DNA of 64,000 bases from Pseudomonadota bacterium (GCA_027488375.1 JAIYBW010000003.1:1-64000), one strand, 5' to 3'; shown: positions 9,615 through 18,492, counted from the first letter of the stretch. Made by a program: numbers and translations. The notes: generated by a model from the sequence alone, not told the origin.

Positions 9615-11729
9615 TTACTCACTTACAATGCTGGCCGGTTGTCTAGATCCTAAAGATCTTTTGAAGTTATCAATAACTCCTAGACCGCGAAATTGTCCAG
9701 AGGAAAAAGTGGTGACAAACTGAGAGTTGGCGTTCGTTGTTGCCTTTAATTGACCATGAATAAAAGTATGATTTGATCCGAAGAGAGAACTTAGAGCTTC
9801 AAGGTTCTCAGCTCTTTTAAAATACTTTGTCAAAAAGGTCTTAAATTTTGCCAAAGATGGCTTAAGCTGATTGGCCTTGTAATCATTTTTAAAATCTATA
9901 AAATCAGAGCCAATCGTTTTGACACATTTTTCTGAACCGATTTGCATTTTACGAAGTAATTGGGTCCGCGTATTTTCCTGACTCCATTCAGGAATCCTTT
10001 TTGATCCGCAGACTGAAGCAATTTGATTGAAGACAGAATTTTCTGAGGCTTGAAGTAAATGTGTAAAACCAGCTTTTTCAATCCTGAGATTCGTTTCAAT
10101 AAGCATAGGGCCTTTGAGTTGTTCAGAGCGGATAATCGTTTTATAGTCTTTTGGTAAGGTGGTGAACATGTCAACAAACCAAATCAGATCATTTTTAAAT
10201 TTTTGATCCACCCAGCGATCCGTACGTGAGGCTTCATAGCTTTGATGGAGAACAAAAGAAAATTGTTCGGTATGGTCAATGCGAGCAATCTCTGGATTTG
10301 AGGCTTGGGGATGAGTGGCTTCATATTCAAGATGAACTTCACGGTTATAAAGAGCGGCGTTTTTTGTGCCCATGGGTAATTTGAAAATTTTATAAATAGC
10401 TGCTGAGAAAAGACGACTAAAGACATTTTGCACAACTCTAATATTTTGCGCGTAGGATTTAAAAAAGGTCCTGACTTGATTGTCTTTTATAACTCGAATT
10501 TGTTCCGTTTTATTTTTTGCTAGTTTTCCCCAAATAAGAAGGCTCCCTCTTGATGCAAAAGAAGAAGAATCTTCTTCATCTAAAGAAATAACATACTTTT
10601 CCAAATGTGAGACTTGCCCAAAACCATTGAGGAGGCCTTGAAGCTCTCTCTGTTGAGCTACCTGAGTTTGAACATGCTGCCACTCTGGAGAACTCATGCC
10701 TAAAGTTAATTCTTTGGCCGAGGCATACTCATAAGTGAGGTCAGCATTCATGATGGTTAATTTCAAAAGTTTAAAAAAATCGATTTGCAAACTTAAAGAT
10801 GCTCCAACCGTCGCTGACGTTTTTGACTTCGTAGAAAGTCGAATTCTTTCTGCTGTTAAATCTTGAACTTGATTATGCTGAACGGCGACCATATTTTGAT
10901 ACGCAAACTGCGCCAAAATACCGCCTGAAAATGAAAAACCATAATAAGGTGGAGTCGAAATAACCCCTCCAGCACTCACGGTCCAATCATCTTGCCTCTT
11001 AATAATTTCTTCATGATTCATGCGAGAAATTGAATTGGGATTTAACTTTAGAAAAGGTAAAAAAAGTTTTGAGAAGTCAGCTCGCAATCCTTCTTGGTAG
11101 GAGTTTGCATAATGATAGTAAGTATAAACTCGCTTGAAGGTGAGACCGGCAAAGGCACCAATCTCTGCTGCACTCATGTTTGTGATGCCAGCTTCATTTG
11201 TCTTTTCTAGAAAGGTTGTGGCCTCAATATCAAAGGTAAAGGTATCTTGAATCAGCCAATTGCTTCCAAAAAGATTGGGAGTTACTTGTCTATCGGTGTA
11301 GACATGAACAACCCCGTAAGGTTTTTGCCAACTAAATCCTGAAAGATTTTGTGTTCCTAAGTTAAATTGGCGATTAAGAAAATCGAGTTGTGTTACTTCT
11401 CGTAGACCAATTTCACGATGAGCACCTTCAAGATGGTGCCTAATTTGTTCTAAGAGTGGAGATTGGGCGCCGTCGGTGGGAAAAGGATCATTGAAATCCC
11501 CAGCTCCAGAGTTTGCTCCCAAGAGCACAGTGCGCATTCTGTCAGAAAATTCATCCTTTACGACACCGCCAGACCCAAAAAGTGATTTCGCTCCCAGAGG
11601 AGAGACGCTTTTCAATTTAGGACGAGTGAGATATTGTTCAAATTGAGATGATAATTTAATGTGGTTGAAATCACTTGCAAAAGAAGTGATCGACATCATT
11701 GTGAGAATGACTATCCATACTTGGATCAT
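9615..11729 (-). CDS. Large exported protein of unknown function (704 aa)
   Basis: The start at ATG 11729 is backed by GGGAG seven bases upstream. A signal peptide (MIQVWIVILTMMSITSFASD) leads into about 680 residues with no membrane segment or motif I can name. The sequence mixes Tyr/Phe-rich beta-like stretches (PPYYGFSFSGGILAQFAYQN) with charged helical ones, and has few Cys. A periplasmic or outer-membrane location is plausible. It heads the leftward operon that continues into sua5. Confidence 0.7.
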   Translation of the reverse strand: MIQVWIVILTMMSITSFASDFNHIKLSSQFEQYLTRPKLKSVSPLGAKSLFGSGGVVKDEFSDRMRTVLLGANSGAGDFNDPFPTDGAQSPLLEQIRHHLEGAHREIGLREVTQLDFLNRQFNLGTQNLSGFSWQKPYGVVHVYTDRQVTPNLFGSNWLIQDTFTFDIEATTFLEKTNEAGITNMSAAEIGAFAGLTFKRVYTYYHYANSYQEGLRADFSKLFLPFLKLNPNSISRMNHEEIIKRQDDWTVSAGGVISTPPYYGFSFSGGILAQFAYQNMVAVQHNQVQDLTAERIRLSTKSKTSATVGASLSLQIDFFKLLKLTIMNADLTYEYASAKELTLGMSSPEWQHVQTQVAQQRELQGLLNGFGQVSHLEKYVISLDEEDSSSFASRGSLLIWGKLAKNKTEQIRVIKDNQVRTFFKSYAQNIRVVQNVFSRLFSAAIYKIFKLPMGTKNAALYNREVHLEYEATHPQASNPEIARIDHTEQFSFVLHQSYEASRTDRWVDQKFKNDLIWFVDMFTTLPKDYKTIIRSEQLKGPMLIETNLRIEKAGFTHLLQASENSVFNQIASVCGSKRIPEWSQENTRTQLLRKMQIGSEKCVKTIGSDFIDFKNDYKANQLKPSLAKFKTFLTKYFKRAENLEALSSLFGSNHTFIHGQLKATTNANSQFVTTFSSGQFRGLGVIDNFKRSLGSRQPASIVSE

Positions 11730-11881
11730 AGGGAACTCCCTAAAGCCTTCTGTGGCCTTATGGAATCCTTGTCGTCAGCTCTGATGAGAAAACTTAATTT
11801 TCAGAGGGGAAGTTAACTCTTTGAAATTATTTTTCATCATCTTAATTTCAATAACTTAATTAGATTAAATGGGAATGCCCG

Positions 11882-12145
11882 ATGGATCAGCATCAGTTTC
11901 AAAAATTTCGTGAATTGCTTGATGAGAGTTACCAGTGGCCTGATTATTATGAATTCAAATTTATCGTCAAAATTGATGATAAAAACCTCATTTTAGCGAA
12001 ACTTCCTGGCTATTCGATTGTGGAAACTCCGTCTAAAAAAGGCAATTATATAGCCATCAGTGCCCGGAAGCTGATGAAAAGTACTCAAGAAGTTTTGGAT
12101 GTTTACGAAGTGATGAGTACAATTAAGGGTATTATTAGCCTTTAA
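11882..12145 (+). CDS. DUF493 (YbeD-like) small protein
   Basis: An 87-residue cytoplasmic protein. The second half, PSKKGNYIAISARKLMKS followed by TQEVLDVYEVMSTIKGI, matches the hallmark of the YbeD/DUF493 family (PSxKGNYxSVxxxxxxxSxExxxxxYxxLxxIxxV). YbeD has an ACT-like fold and no settled function. Ten bases separate it from gpsA and both run rightward, so they probably share a transcript. Confidence 0.75.
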   Translation: MDQHQFQKFRELLDESYQWPDYYEFKFIVKIDDKNLILAKLPGYSIVETPSKKGNYIAISARKLMKSTQEVLDVYEVMSTIKGIISL

Positions 12146-12155
12146 AAGGTAAGTC

Positions 12156-13187
12156 ATGAAATACAAGACAGCTTTAGTTCTCGCCGGTGGTGCTTTCGGA
12201 ACTTCTCTGGGCTTCGTGCTGGCCCAAAACTTTAAAAAAGTGATCATCAAAGTCCGTTCCCAAGATATCTATGAGGAGATTAATAGAGGGGAAAACTCGA
12301 CTTATCTTCCTGGGCAAAAATTGCCTAGCTCACTTAAGGCTGCTCTCTCTTGGGATGAGGTTCATTCCTTGGTCGAAGGAGATATTGAACTCATCATCTC
12401 AGGTCTTCCCATGGCGGCGATCGATGATTTTTGCCTCACACATCGTCATGAATTGATCAAGTTACTAGATAAGGGAATTCCTCTCGTCAGCCTGGCCAAA
12501 GGAATTGACCACGAGACATTAAAGCTTCCGGATGAAATTTTTAAGACTCATTTTGATTCTTATCGCACTCAGTTGATGTATTTATCAGGTCCATCTTTTG
12601 CAAAAGAAATTCTCGATAAGCAAATTACAATTGTTTCTCTTGCTGGCGAGGATAAATCTAATCTCCTTTCTGCTTGTGACATGCTAGGCACTCCCTTTTT
12701 TAAAGCGTTGCCAACCACTGATGTGAAGGGGGTCCTCTTGGGAGGCTCTCTAAAAAACGTGATCGCTATTGCTGGAGGTATCATGGAGGGGTTGGGCTAC
12801 AACCATAACACCCGTGCCGCTCTCATTACCCGTGGAATTGTGGAGATGCTGCGTTTTGGACAATACTTTGGGGCAAGACCAGAAACATTTTATGGTCCTT
12901 CAGGAATGGGGGATCTCATTCTCACCACAACAGGTGAGCTATCTCGAAATAAATCATTTGGGATTGAAATTGCGAAGGGAAGAAGTCCAGAAGATGTTAT
13001 TAAGGCCACTAAATCTGTGGTTGAAGGTTATAAGACAACGAAAGCGGCCCACTTGCTAGCTCAGAGTAAAAATATTAATGCCCGAATTTTTACCGGTCTA
13101 TTTCAGGTGCTCTATGAGCAGCACGATCCTAGAGAAGTCATTCAAGGCTTAATGATGCTTCCACCAAAATTTGATGAGGAAAGCTAG
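12156..13187 (+). CDS. gpsA: Glycerol-3-phosphate dehydrogenase [NAD(P)+]
   Basis: Reduces dihydroxyacetone phosphate to sn-glycerol 3-phosphate for phospholipid synthesis. The Rossmann start reads LVLAGGAFGTSLG in place of the usual GxGxWGT. LAKGID, YLSGPSFAKEI, the catalytic-lysine segment GSLKNVIAIAGGIMEGLGYNHNT and GPSGMGDLILTTTGELSRN are all present. The length of 343 residues is normal. It follows DUF493 by 10 bases, and its end overlaps the convergent dsbD by 4 bases. Confidence 0.96.
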   Translation: MKYKTALVLAGGAFGTSLGFVLAQNFKKVIIKVRSQDIYEEINRGENSTYLPGQKLPSSLKAALSWDEVHSLVEGDIELIISGLPMAAIDDFCLTHRHELIKLLDKGIPLVSLAKGIDHETLKLPDEIFKTHFDSYRTQLMYLSGPSFAKEILDKQITIVSLAGEDKSNLLSACDMLGTPFFKALPTTDVKGVLLGGSLKNVIAIAGGIMEGLGYNHNTRAALITRGIVEMLRFGQYFGARPETFYGPSGMGDLILTTTGELSRNKSFGIEIAKGRSPEDVIKATKSVVEGYKTTKAAHLLAQSKNINARIFTGLFQVLYEQHDPREVIQGLMMLPPKFDEES

Positions 13188-15295
13188 TTCAGATTTTTTT
13201 CAATTTTATCAAGGCTGATGGTTTCTCCCAAAAAAAGAATTGTTCCATCAGGCTTTTGAAGAAAATAGGCCGGCACACTGATCGCCCCATATCTTTTTAG
13301 AAATTGCGTAATGTGATCATCTCTTTTAGTCCAGTCGGCCCTGAGAAGAGTCAGCTTCTTTTCTTGAGAGAGCTCTTGAAAAGAATCAGTTTCAAGAACT
13401 AATTTTTTATTCACCTTACAGGTTAAACACCATTCGGCCGTAAAATCCATAAAGACCCATTGACCTTTCTCCTGGGAGAGTTTCTCTTCAGACCAAGATT
13501 GCCACATTTTATTTTCTAGGCCCACTTTATTCTCAGTGGTTTTTAATTCTAAATTGGCCACGGCAATATAAGTAAGTGAAATGGGCAAAAGAAAAGCAGT
13601 GAAAGCAAAAAATTTCGAAGAGGAAATCTTTTTGATAAAAAAGAAGGAAAAAAACCAGGCCGCAAAAAGTAGATTTAATCTCCAACTGATCACTTCGAAG
13701 TTTACTAAACTGACAAAAACATCATAAAGCCATATCACTGTGATAAGCAGCGAGAGGCCAAGAAAATATTTTAATTTCTCCATCCATAAACCTGGACGTG
13801 GGAGTAAACGTAACGAAGCGGGAAATAGTGCGGTCATAAGAAAAGGGAAAGCCAGACCTAAACCAATAGCTGTAAACATCAAAAAAATAGTTCCGTTGCC
13901 CACGGTAAAGGCAAAGGCGAGAGCTGTACCCAGAAAGGGTGCCGAACATGGTGTCGATAAAATCGTCGTAAGCACACCACTAAAAAAATCACCAACAAAT
14001 CCTTCTTGAAGTTGGGTGTTGCCTAGCTTTGATCCCCCAGGTGTTTTAAATTCAAAAAGACCAAAGAGATTAAGGGCCATAATAAAAAGAACTATCATCA
14101 TGATCAGAACAAAGGCCGGTGATTGCAACTGAAATCCCCAGCCCACTTCTTCTCCTTGGGACTTGAGGGCCACAATCACTCCAGCGAGGGCCATAAAGGT
14201 CGCTAGCACTCCTCCTGTATAGGAAAAATTATGCTTCATGAGTAAGGGACGAGAGAGATTTTGATGTTTAATGATTCCAAAAAGTTTTAGGGAAATAACG
14301 GGAAGTACACAGGGCATAAGATTTAGGATGAGACCACCGAGGAAGGCGAGCAGGAGATAATTAAGAAGACTTTTATCTGACTGAGCAGGGCCTTGAATGG
14401 TAGGACTATTTTTGCCATCAAAGGGAGTGAGTTTTTTATAAAATGAATCAAGTGAAGGAGAGGCCAGAGAAAAATCTTTAATTTTTAGATAAACTTTCTC
14501 CGGACTTTTCATGCCTGGTAAATTTAAAAGAAAACTTAATTCATAGGGTTTTTCAAAGGACCCAATAGGGGAGAGTGCAACTGGTGGTTCTTGGTACTCC
14601 CCATCCCATTCAATTTCAGTTTTTCCATAAATCATTTTTTCATCGGTAAAGAGTGTTTCCCTCTTATGGCCAAAGGGTGGGGCCGGGAATGGAGTTAAGA
14701 GATTCAGTTTCGCTGGTAGCGCTTTGGGGCCCGCCGTTTTATAGGAGTAGTGAAGAGTTAAAAGATTTTGATCTTTTACGCGTGTGAGATAGTACTCAAA
14801 ACCTTCTGGAAGCTTTGAATCCTTTGGAAGTTTTTCAAAAGCCCCCTTAAGTTCAGCGTCAGTGTAGGGTGAGAGAGGACGGTTCGAAATAAAATTTTGA
14901 TTTTCTGCGAGAGTCAGCTTGGCTTCCCCTGGAATACAAATATCTTTGCAGATAAGCACTGTAATATGAGCATCAATTTTTCCTTGAGGATCCTCAAAGA
15001 AAAAATGTTGAAGACCTTCATAGCCAATCGTAAGAATATCTCCGGCCTCAAGATGTTTTTCAGGCGTCGGCCATTCAAATTCTTTGAGCTTCAGCGGTTT
15101 TTTATCAGCGGAGAAAAATTTAAAACTTGAGGGCAGTCCAGAATCACCTGGGTTTTTCCAATACGTATGCCATCCTTCATCATGAAGAATACTCACAACG
15201 ATTTTACCTTGGGATCTTTGGAGGGAGATCGTAGCCTTGTCATCAGCCGCGAAGAGATTAAAAGATAGGACCAGAAGGAATAAAAGAAATTTCAT
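13184..15295 (-). CDS. dsbD: Thiol:disulfide interchange protein DsbD/ScsB-like
   Basis: An inner-membrane reductant relay carrying electrons from cytoplasmic thioredoxin to periplasmic thiol proteins. Domain order: signal peptide (MKFLLFLLVLSFNLFAAD); N-terminal periplasmic domain with CKDICIPG; a membrane domain of about eight segments with the paired cysteines in NLMPCVLPVISLK and LSTPCSAPFLGTALAF; and a C-terminal thioredoxin domain with WCLTCK. All three Cys pairs are present at 703 residues. GAGGA lies upstream of ATG 15295. It would supply reducing power to the many Cys-containing exported proteins here. Confidence 0.93.
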   Translation of the reverse strand: MKFLLFLLVLSFNLFAADDKATISLQRSQGKIVVSILHDEGWHTYWKNPGDSGLPSSFKFFSADKKPLKLKEFEWPTPEKHLEAGDILTIGYEGLQHFFFEDPQGKIDAHITVLICKDICIPGEAKLTLAENQNFISNRPLSPYTDAELKGAFEKLPKDSKLPEGFEYYLTRVKDQNLLTLHYSYKTAGPKALPAKLNLLTPFPAPPFGHKRETLFTDEKMIYGKTEIEWDGEYQEPPVALSPIGSFEKPYELSFLLNLPGMKSPEKVYLKIKDFSLASPSLDSFYKKLTPFDGKNSPTIQGPAQSDKSLLNYLLLAFLGGLILNLMPCVLPVISLKLFGIIKHQNLSRPLLMKHNFSYTGGVLATFMALAGVIVALKSQGEEVGWGFQLQSPAFVLIMMIVLFIMALNLFGLFEFKTPGGSKLGNTQLQEGFVGDFFSGVLTTILSTPCSAPFLGTALAFAFTVGNGTIFLMFTAIGLGLAFPFLMTALFPASLRLLPRPGLWMEKLKYFLGLSLLITVIWLYDVFVSLVNFEVISWRLNLLFAAWFFSFFFIKKISSSKFFAFTAFLLPISLTYIAVANLELKTTENKVGLENKMWQSWSEEKLSQEKGQWVFMDFTAEWCLTCKVNKKLVLETDSFQELSQEKKLTLLRADWTKRDDHITQFLKRYGAISVPAYFLQKPDGTILFLGETISLDKIEKNLN

Positions 15296-15378
15296 TTGAA
15301 TTCATCCTCAAAGCTTAAAATTTAATCAAAATTATAGGTCTCAAGTCTTGAAAGGTCGAGTTTTGGGTTCTTGATGAT

Positions 15379-16053
15379 TTGAGTCAAAAGGCACAACCTG
15401 GTGAGGCCCTTGACGATAATAAAAAAAGGCCCATAGTTGAGGATATGAGAAGGATGTATGTGACCCTTGGGGTTATTTTCTTAGTTTTTTTCACTGGTTT
15501 GATGCTGGTGAGTCGTATGATTTCTTTTGCCCAAAATCCAAGTGATGATGGCCTGAGAAAGCGCATGGAGCTCAGAGAAGAAATCCATAAGCGTATTAGG
15601 GATAAGCTTATTCATGGTATTGGGCCTGATCAGGATATGTTTAAAGACATCGAACAAATGTTTGAAGAGAGCATGGCAGAATCTTTTTCAGGTCTTTCGG
15701 TCCGCTCAAATGCCTTTCAGTCTGAGTGGAAAGAGAACTCTAATGGTCGAACCTTGATCATCACACCCCAAAGTCCTGAGCAAAAACTCAATATAGATGT
15801 GAACTCAGCGATGATTACGATTAAAGGTGAGTCGGTTCAAAAGAACAACGGCTCTACTGTCTCTTCGTCGTTTAGCAATTCTTTCCCAGTGCCAGATGAT
15901 TGTGATGGCTCTCGAGTCCAGATGGATCAGAAAGATGGTAAAATTTTAGTCCATTTACCGTATCGAAGTTCAAAAACTCAGGTGCCTGAAATAAAGTTAA
16001 AAAAACCTGAACGTAAACCACTTCCCCCATCAACAGATGATGTTCAGATTTAG
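15379..16053 (+). CDS. Membrane-anchored protein with an Hsp20/alpha-crystallin-like domain
   Basis: 224 residues. TTG 15379 is the first possible start after an in-frame stop at 15349; an ATG is available at residue 23 (about 15445). One membrane segment (about 27-48, VTLGVIFLVFFTGLMLVS) is followed by a charged helical stretch (55-105). Residues about 115-195 then read like an Hsp20 fold: a short MITIKGES strand, FSNSFPVPDDCDGSRV and DGKILVHLPY, where Hsp20 proteins have IxGE, FxRxFxLPxxVD and GxLxIxxP. The tail is Pro/Lys rich. A membrane-tethered holdase on the periplasmic side is inferred. Confidence 0.6.
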   Translation: MSQKAQPGEALDDNKKRPIVEDMRRMYVTLGVIFLVFFTGLMLVSRMISFAQNPSDDGLRKRMELREEIHKRIRDKLIHGIGPDQDMFKDIEQMFEESMAESFSGLSVRSNAFQSEWKENSNGRTLIITPQSPEQKLNIDVNSAMITIKGESVQKNNGSTVSSSFSNSFPVPDDCDGSRVQMDQKDGKILVHLPYRSSKTQVPEIKLKKPERKPLPPSTDDVQI

Positions 16054-16796
16054 CGTATACTCTGAGTCATATGTAAAATTTGAGTTCGAAGATTTCCCAT
16101 CATTGTGTCGTAGGTGGTAGAGAGTGGAGGAAATTGAAAGAGGCCATTAGCGGTTTTAATATCAAAAGCTGCAATTAAGCCAGAGATAACCAACGTTTCA
16201 GTGGGAGAGATTTCCTTCAAATAAACAATCGAATAATTTCGATACATAAGTTTTGAGAAATTAGTCATATCTAGTAAAAGAAATCTTTCTTTACCTGTTC
16301 CTGAGATCCCAGAGGCTTCATCCCTAAAGTATCGAGCTATGGATTCACCTAAAGTCGCTGAAGAGACTTCTTTAAAGCGAAAATCAAAGCTGACTTTGAA
16401 AGGGAGGCCGTAAGCTCTCACTTTATTCGTCACTTTCCAGATATCTTGAGATTTTGGCGAAATCGATACTGAGTTAAGCATATGGGCAATATAAGAGGCT
16501 TCATTCATTTTAGCGTGTGAAAGTTCAGCGAATGATTTACGAGCAATGAAGGCTATTTTAGAAGCAATGATTTGATTATTTTCTGGATAAAGATTTTGTA
16601 GTTTGGCCTGATCAATCATTCCCATTTGGGTTAGCGAAAAATCATTGGGCGTTAGCCATTCGAGGGCCATGTGAATTTTTCCGGAGCTGACGATGGCCGG
16701 TGAGATTGTGAAGTCCACATTCTTTTCAACAGACTGTGAAAATGCATTTTGCCCTAAAAATAAAATAAGAGTTAAAATCAAAATCATCGACTTCAT
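16050..16796 (-). CDS. Exported protein of unknown function (248 aa)
   Basis: A signal peptide (MKSMILILTLILFLGQNAFSQS) precedes about 225 residues with no transmembrane segment or known motif. I do not recognise it. It converges with the Hsp20-like gene, overlapping by 4 bases at the 3' ends. The upstream gap to the small lipoprotein gene holds a perfect palindrome (16871-16885), so the two diverging genes may share control. Confidence 0.6.
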   Translation of the reverse strand: MKSMILILTLILFLGQNAFSQSVEKNVDFTISPAIVSSGKIHMALEWLTPNDFSLTQMGMIDQAKLQNLYPENNQIIASKIAFIARKSFAELSHAKMNEASYIAHMLNSVSISPKSQDIWKVTNKVRAYGLPFKVSFDFRFKEVSSATLGESIARYFRDEASGISGTGKERFLLLDMTNFSKLMYRNYSIVYLKEISPTETLVISGLIAAFDIKTANGLFQFPPLSTTYDTMMGNLRTQILHMTQSIR

Positions 16797-16870
16797 AGTC
16801 AGCCTCTGGGGTAAGTATTTTGGCTTTTTTACCTCTAAAAAGGGCCTCTGGGCCTGAACAAAATTTAAAA

Positions 16871-16885
16871 ATGTAAGTCTTACAT
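16871..16885. promoter_or_regulatory. Perfect palindrome in a divergent intergenic region
   Basis: ATGTAAG-T-CTTACAT is an exact 7-1-7 inverted repeat, 75 bases before the gene starting at 16796 and 113 bases before the one starting at 16999. The form suits a dimeric regulator's operator. No cognate regulator is identifiable. Confidence 0.35.
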
Positions 16886-16998
16886 GTTCTTTAAGTTCCT
16901 GAATTTAGAGGAAATTAAAAACCGGCATTTTTTTCTCATGATAGAGCCGATAAATCCGATGAGGAGATTGAGAGTTAACCCATTCCGTGGAGCCCTTT

Positions 16999-17157
16999 AT
17001 GGCAAAAACACTGGCCCTCTTTTTTGTACTTGGACTAATGGTAAGTTGTGCTTCTTATCATAATGAGAGAGGAATTTCTTCAGTCGATTCTGAAAAGGAA
17101 TCACCTTATCGCTATGAGAGAGGATTTCAGCACGGTGGACGTGGTGGTAATCACTAA
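16999..17157 (+). CDS. Small lipoprotein (52 aa)
   Basis: A short gene with GGAG six bases before ATG 16999. The product starts MAKTLALFFVLGLMVSCASY, a lipoprotein signal with lipobox MVSC, leaving a mature peptide of about 34 residues. That peptide is rich in Gly, His and Arg and carries a repeated YHNERG / YRYERG motif, ending HGGRGGNH. It finishes two bases from the end of the convergent rsgA. The clean signal and ribosome site make it credible; the function is unknown. Confidence 0.7.
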   Translation: MAKTLALFFVLGLMVSCASYHNERGISSVDSEKESPYRYERGFQHGGRGGNH

Positions 17158-17159
17158 GA

Positions 17160-18119
17160 TTACTTCTTTTGCCAGTCAGGAATGACGCTGACTTCTTCTA
17201 GAACTCTTTTATATGAATCTAAGCGAGAGAGGATGAGTTCATCCTCTCTTTTATTTTTATCGAGTGATTGAAAAAAGCAACCCTTGTTATTTTCCTCATG
17301 GGTACAGGTCGAAAATTTACATTTCGTCGCAAATTCTTGAATATCAGAAAAGCTCATGATGAGTTCCTCTTGAGTGAGGTCACTTAAACTCATAGAGCGA
17401 ATGCCAGGTGAATCAATTAACGTAAAAAGATCTCCATCAATGAGTTCCGCCCATGTGGTGGTATGGGCCCCTTTATTGGCCTTACCCAGTTCTCCACTGA
17501 GAAGTTTAATTTTCCCACCTGAGAGTTCTGTAATGAGGCGACTTTTTCCGACCCCTGAATGCCCCACCAGAATGGCGGTTTTACCTTTGAGTTTTTCTTT
17601 CAGCTCTTGGAAACCTTGAAGGATGAATTGGGGAGAATAACTTTCATCTTCAGCTGAAACTTCAAAGCATTCACTTTTAATCCATTTCAGCCTGTCTGCT
17701 TCAAACCGAATATCAAACTCGGCGGCATCATAGAGATCCATTTTATTAAAAATAACGTAGGTGGGGACCTGCCAGTAGTCTGAGCGAACAAGGTAGCGAT
17801 CAATGAGCCCTCGTTTAAAGGCCGGTCGAGTCGCACTGGCCACCACTAGCATGATATCGACATTGGCCGCGATAACTTTTTTCTTTTGTTCTCTTGGCAG
17901 ATTTCTAAATATCGCATTTTGGCGAGGCAAAACTGTTTCGATTTTCCATTCCTCTCCCCCTGGAGGCGGAGGGGAGATTTCGACCCAGTCTCCAACCACA
18001 AGATGGTCCTCTTTGAGGAGAGTCGCCAAAGCAGTGGCCGTCACCATTTCCCTGGTGTCTGAACGCTGGCAGTCAAAATGTCGTTTCGAAGATCGAAAAA
18101 TACGGGCGCGGATGATCAT
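17160..18119 (-). CDS. rsgA: Ribosome small subunit-dependent GTPase A
   Basis: A circularly permuted GTPase that helps late maturation of the 30S subunit. An OB-fold N-terminus (about 1-75, GDWVEISPPPPGGEEWKI) is followed by motifs in permuted order: NKMD (G4), GHSGVGKSRL (G1), AHTTT (G2) and DSPGIRSM (G3). A C-terminal zinc knuckle has CKFSTCTHEENNKGC. Length (319) and order are typical. Confidence 0.95.
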   Translation of the reverse strand: MIIRARIFRSSKRHFDCQRSDTREMVTATALATLLKEDHLVVGDWVEISPPPPGGEEWKIETVLPRQNAIFRNLPREQKKKVIAANVDIMLVVASATRPAFKRGLIDRYLVRSDYWQVPTYVIFNKMDLYDAAEFDIRFEADRLKWIKSECFEVSAEDESYSPQFILQGFQELKEKLKGKTAILVGHSGVGKSRLITELSGGKIKLLSGELGKANKGAHTTTWAELIDGDLFTLIDSPGIRSMSLSDLTQEELIMSFSDIQEFATKCKFSTCTHEENNKGCFFQSLDKNKREDELILSRLDSYKRVLEEVSVIPDWQKK

Positions 18120-18155
18120 ATGTCCTTTCAGGGTAACATAATTACCATGACATGA

Positions 18156-18184
18156 TTGACAATTTTTGAAGAGGGACTTAAAGT
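18156..18184 (+). promoter_or_regulatory. Candidate promoter for tRNA-Arg
   Basis: TTGACA (18156-18161), a 17-base spacer and TAAAGT (18179-18184) give a good -35 and a moderate -10 (4 of 6). Transcription would start near 18191, about 60 bases before the tRNA. Confidence 0.45.
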
Positions 18185-18207
18185 TGGTTCCTCAAAGGCT
18201 TTGATTC

Positions 18208-18236
18208 TTAAACCCCTTGGAATCAATGGGGTTTTT
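18208..18236 (+). other. Hairpin with T-run in the tRNA leader
   Basis: AAACCCC (18210-18216) pairs with GGGGTTT (18228-18234) across 11 bases, and the right arm runs into TTTTT. It looks like a terminator but lies between the candidate promoter and the tRNA with no plus-strand gene before it. It could be a processing or attenuation element, or chance. Confidence 0.35.
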
Positions 18237-18251
18237 AAAGATAAGCTAAGC

Positions 18252-18328
18252 GCACCGGTAGCTCAGTTGGATAGAGCAACCGATTTCTAATCGGTAGGTC
18301 ACAGGTTCGACTCCTGTCCAGTGCGCCA
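18252..18328 (+). tRNA. tRNA-Arg (anticodon TCT)
   Basis: The full cloverleaf can be drawn. Acceptor GCACCGG (18252-18258) pairs with CCAGTGC (18318-18324), with one C-A mismatch at the fifth pair. The D arm is GCTCAGTTGGATAGAGC, the anticodon arm ACCGA-TTTCTAA-TCGGT with TCT at 18286-18288, the variable loop AGGTC and the T arm ACAGG-TTCGACT-CCTGT. Discriminator G and an encoded CCA complete it (77 nt). It reads AGA codons. Confidence 0.96.
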
Positions 18329-18365
18329 TTTTTGATTTGATGCCAAGACTTTTAACCAACGATCA

Positions 18366-18479
18366 TTACTTCAGTTTGCAATTTCCATTATTAACATTTG
18401 AGGCCAGTACACCAATTAATAAGTCTGCTTGTTCGTCAGTGTAATTTCCTCTGAACTGACTCTTTACAAAAATTTGAAC
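18366..18479 (-). pseudogene. Possible 37-codon gene remnant
   Basis: An open frame without a start codon, bounded upstream by TAA at 18480-18482. It encodes a protein-like stretch (VKSQFRGNYTDEQADLL, then IGVLASNVNNGNCKLK). It lies directly after the end of the lipoprotein gene at 18493. It may be the detached tail of that gene or of a lost paralogue. The only evidence is residue composition and the absence of a start. Confidence 0.3.
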
Positions 18480-18492
18480 TTAATTCATGGGA

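Noticed and set aside
11821-11851. Inverted repeat TTGAAATTA...TAATTTCAA before the DUF493 gene
   Set aside because: AT-rich repeat of a kind expected by chance in such sequence; no promoter elements line up with it.
18208-18236. Terminator of rsgA
   Set aside because: rsgA runs the other way and starts at 18119, so this hairpin lies upstream of it; kept only as an unexplained leader element.
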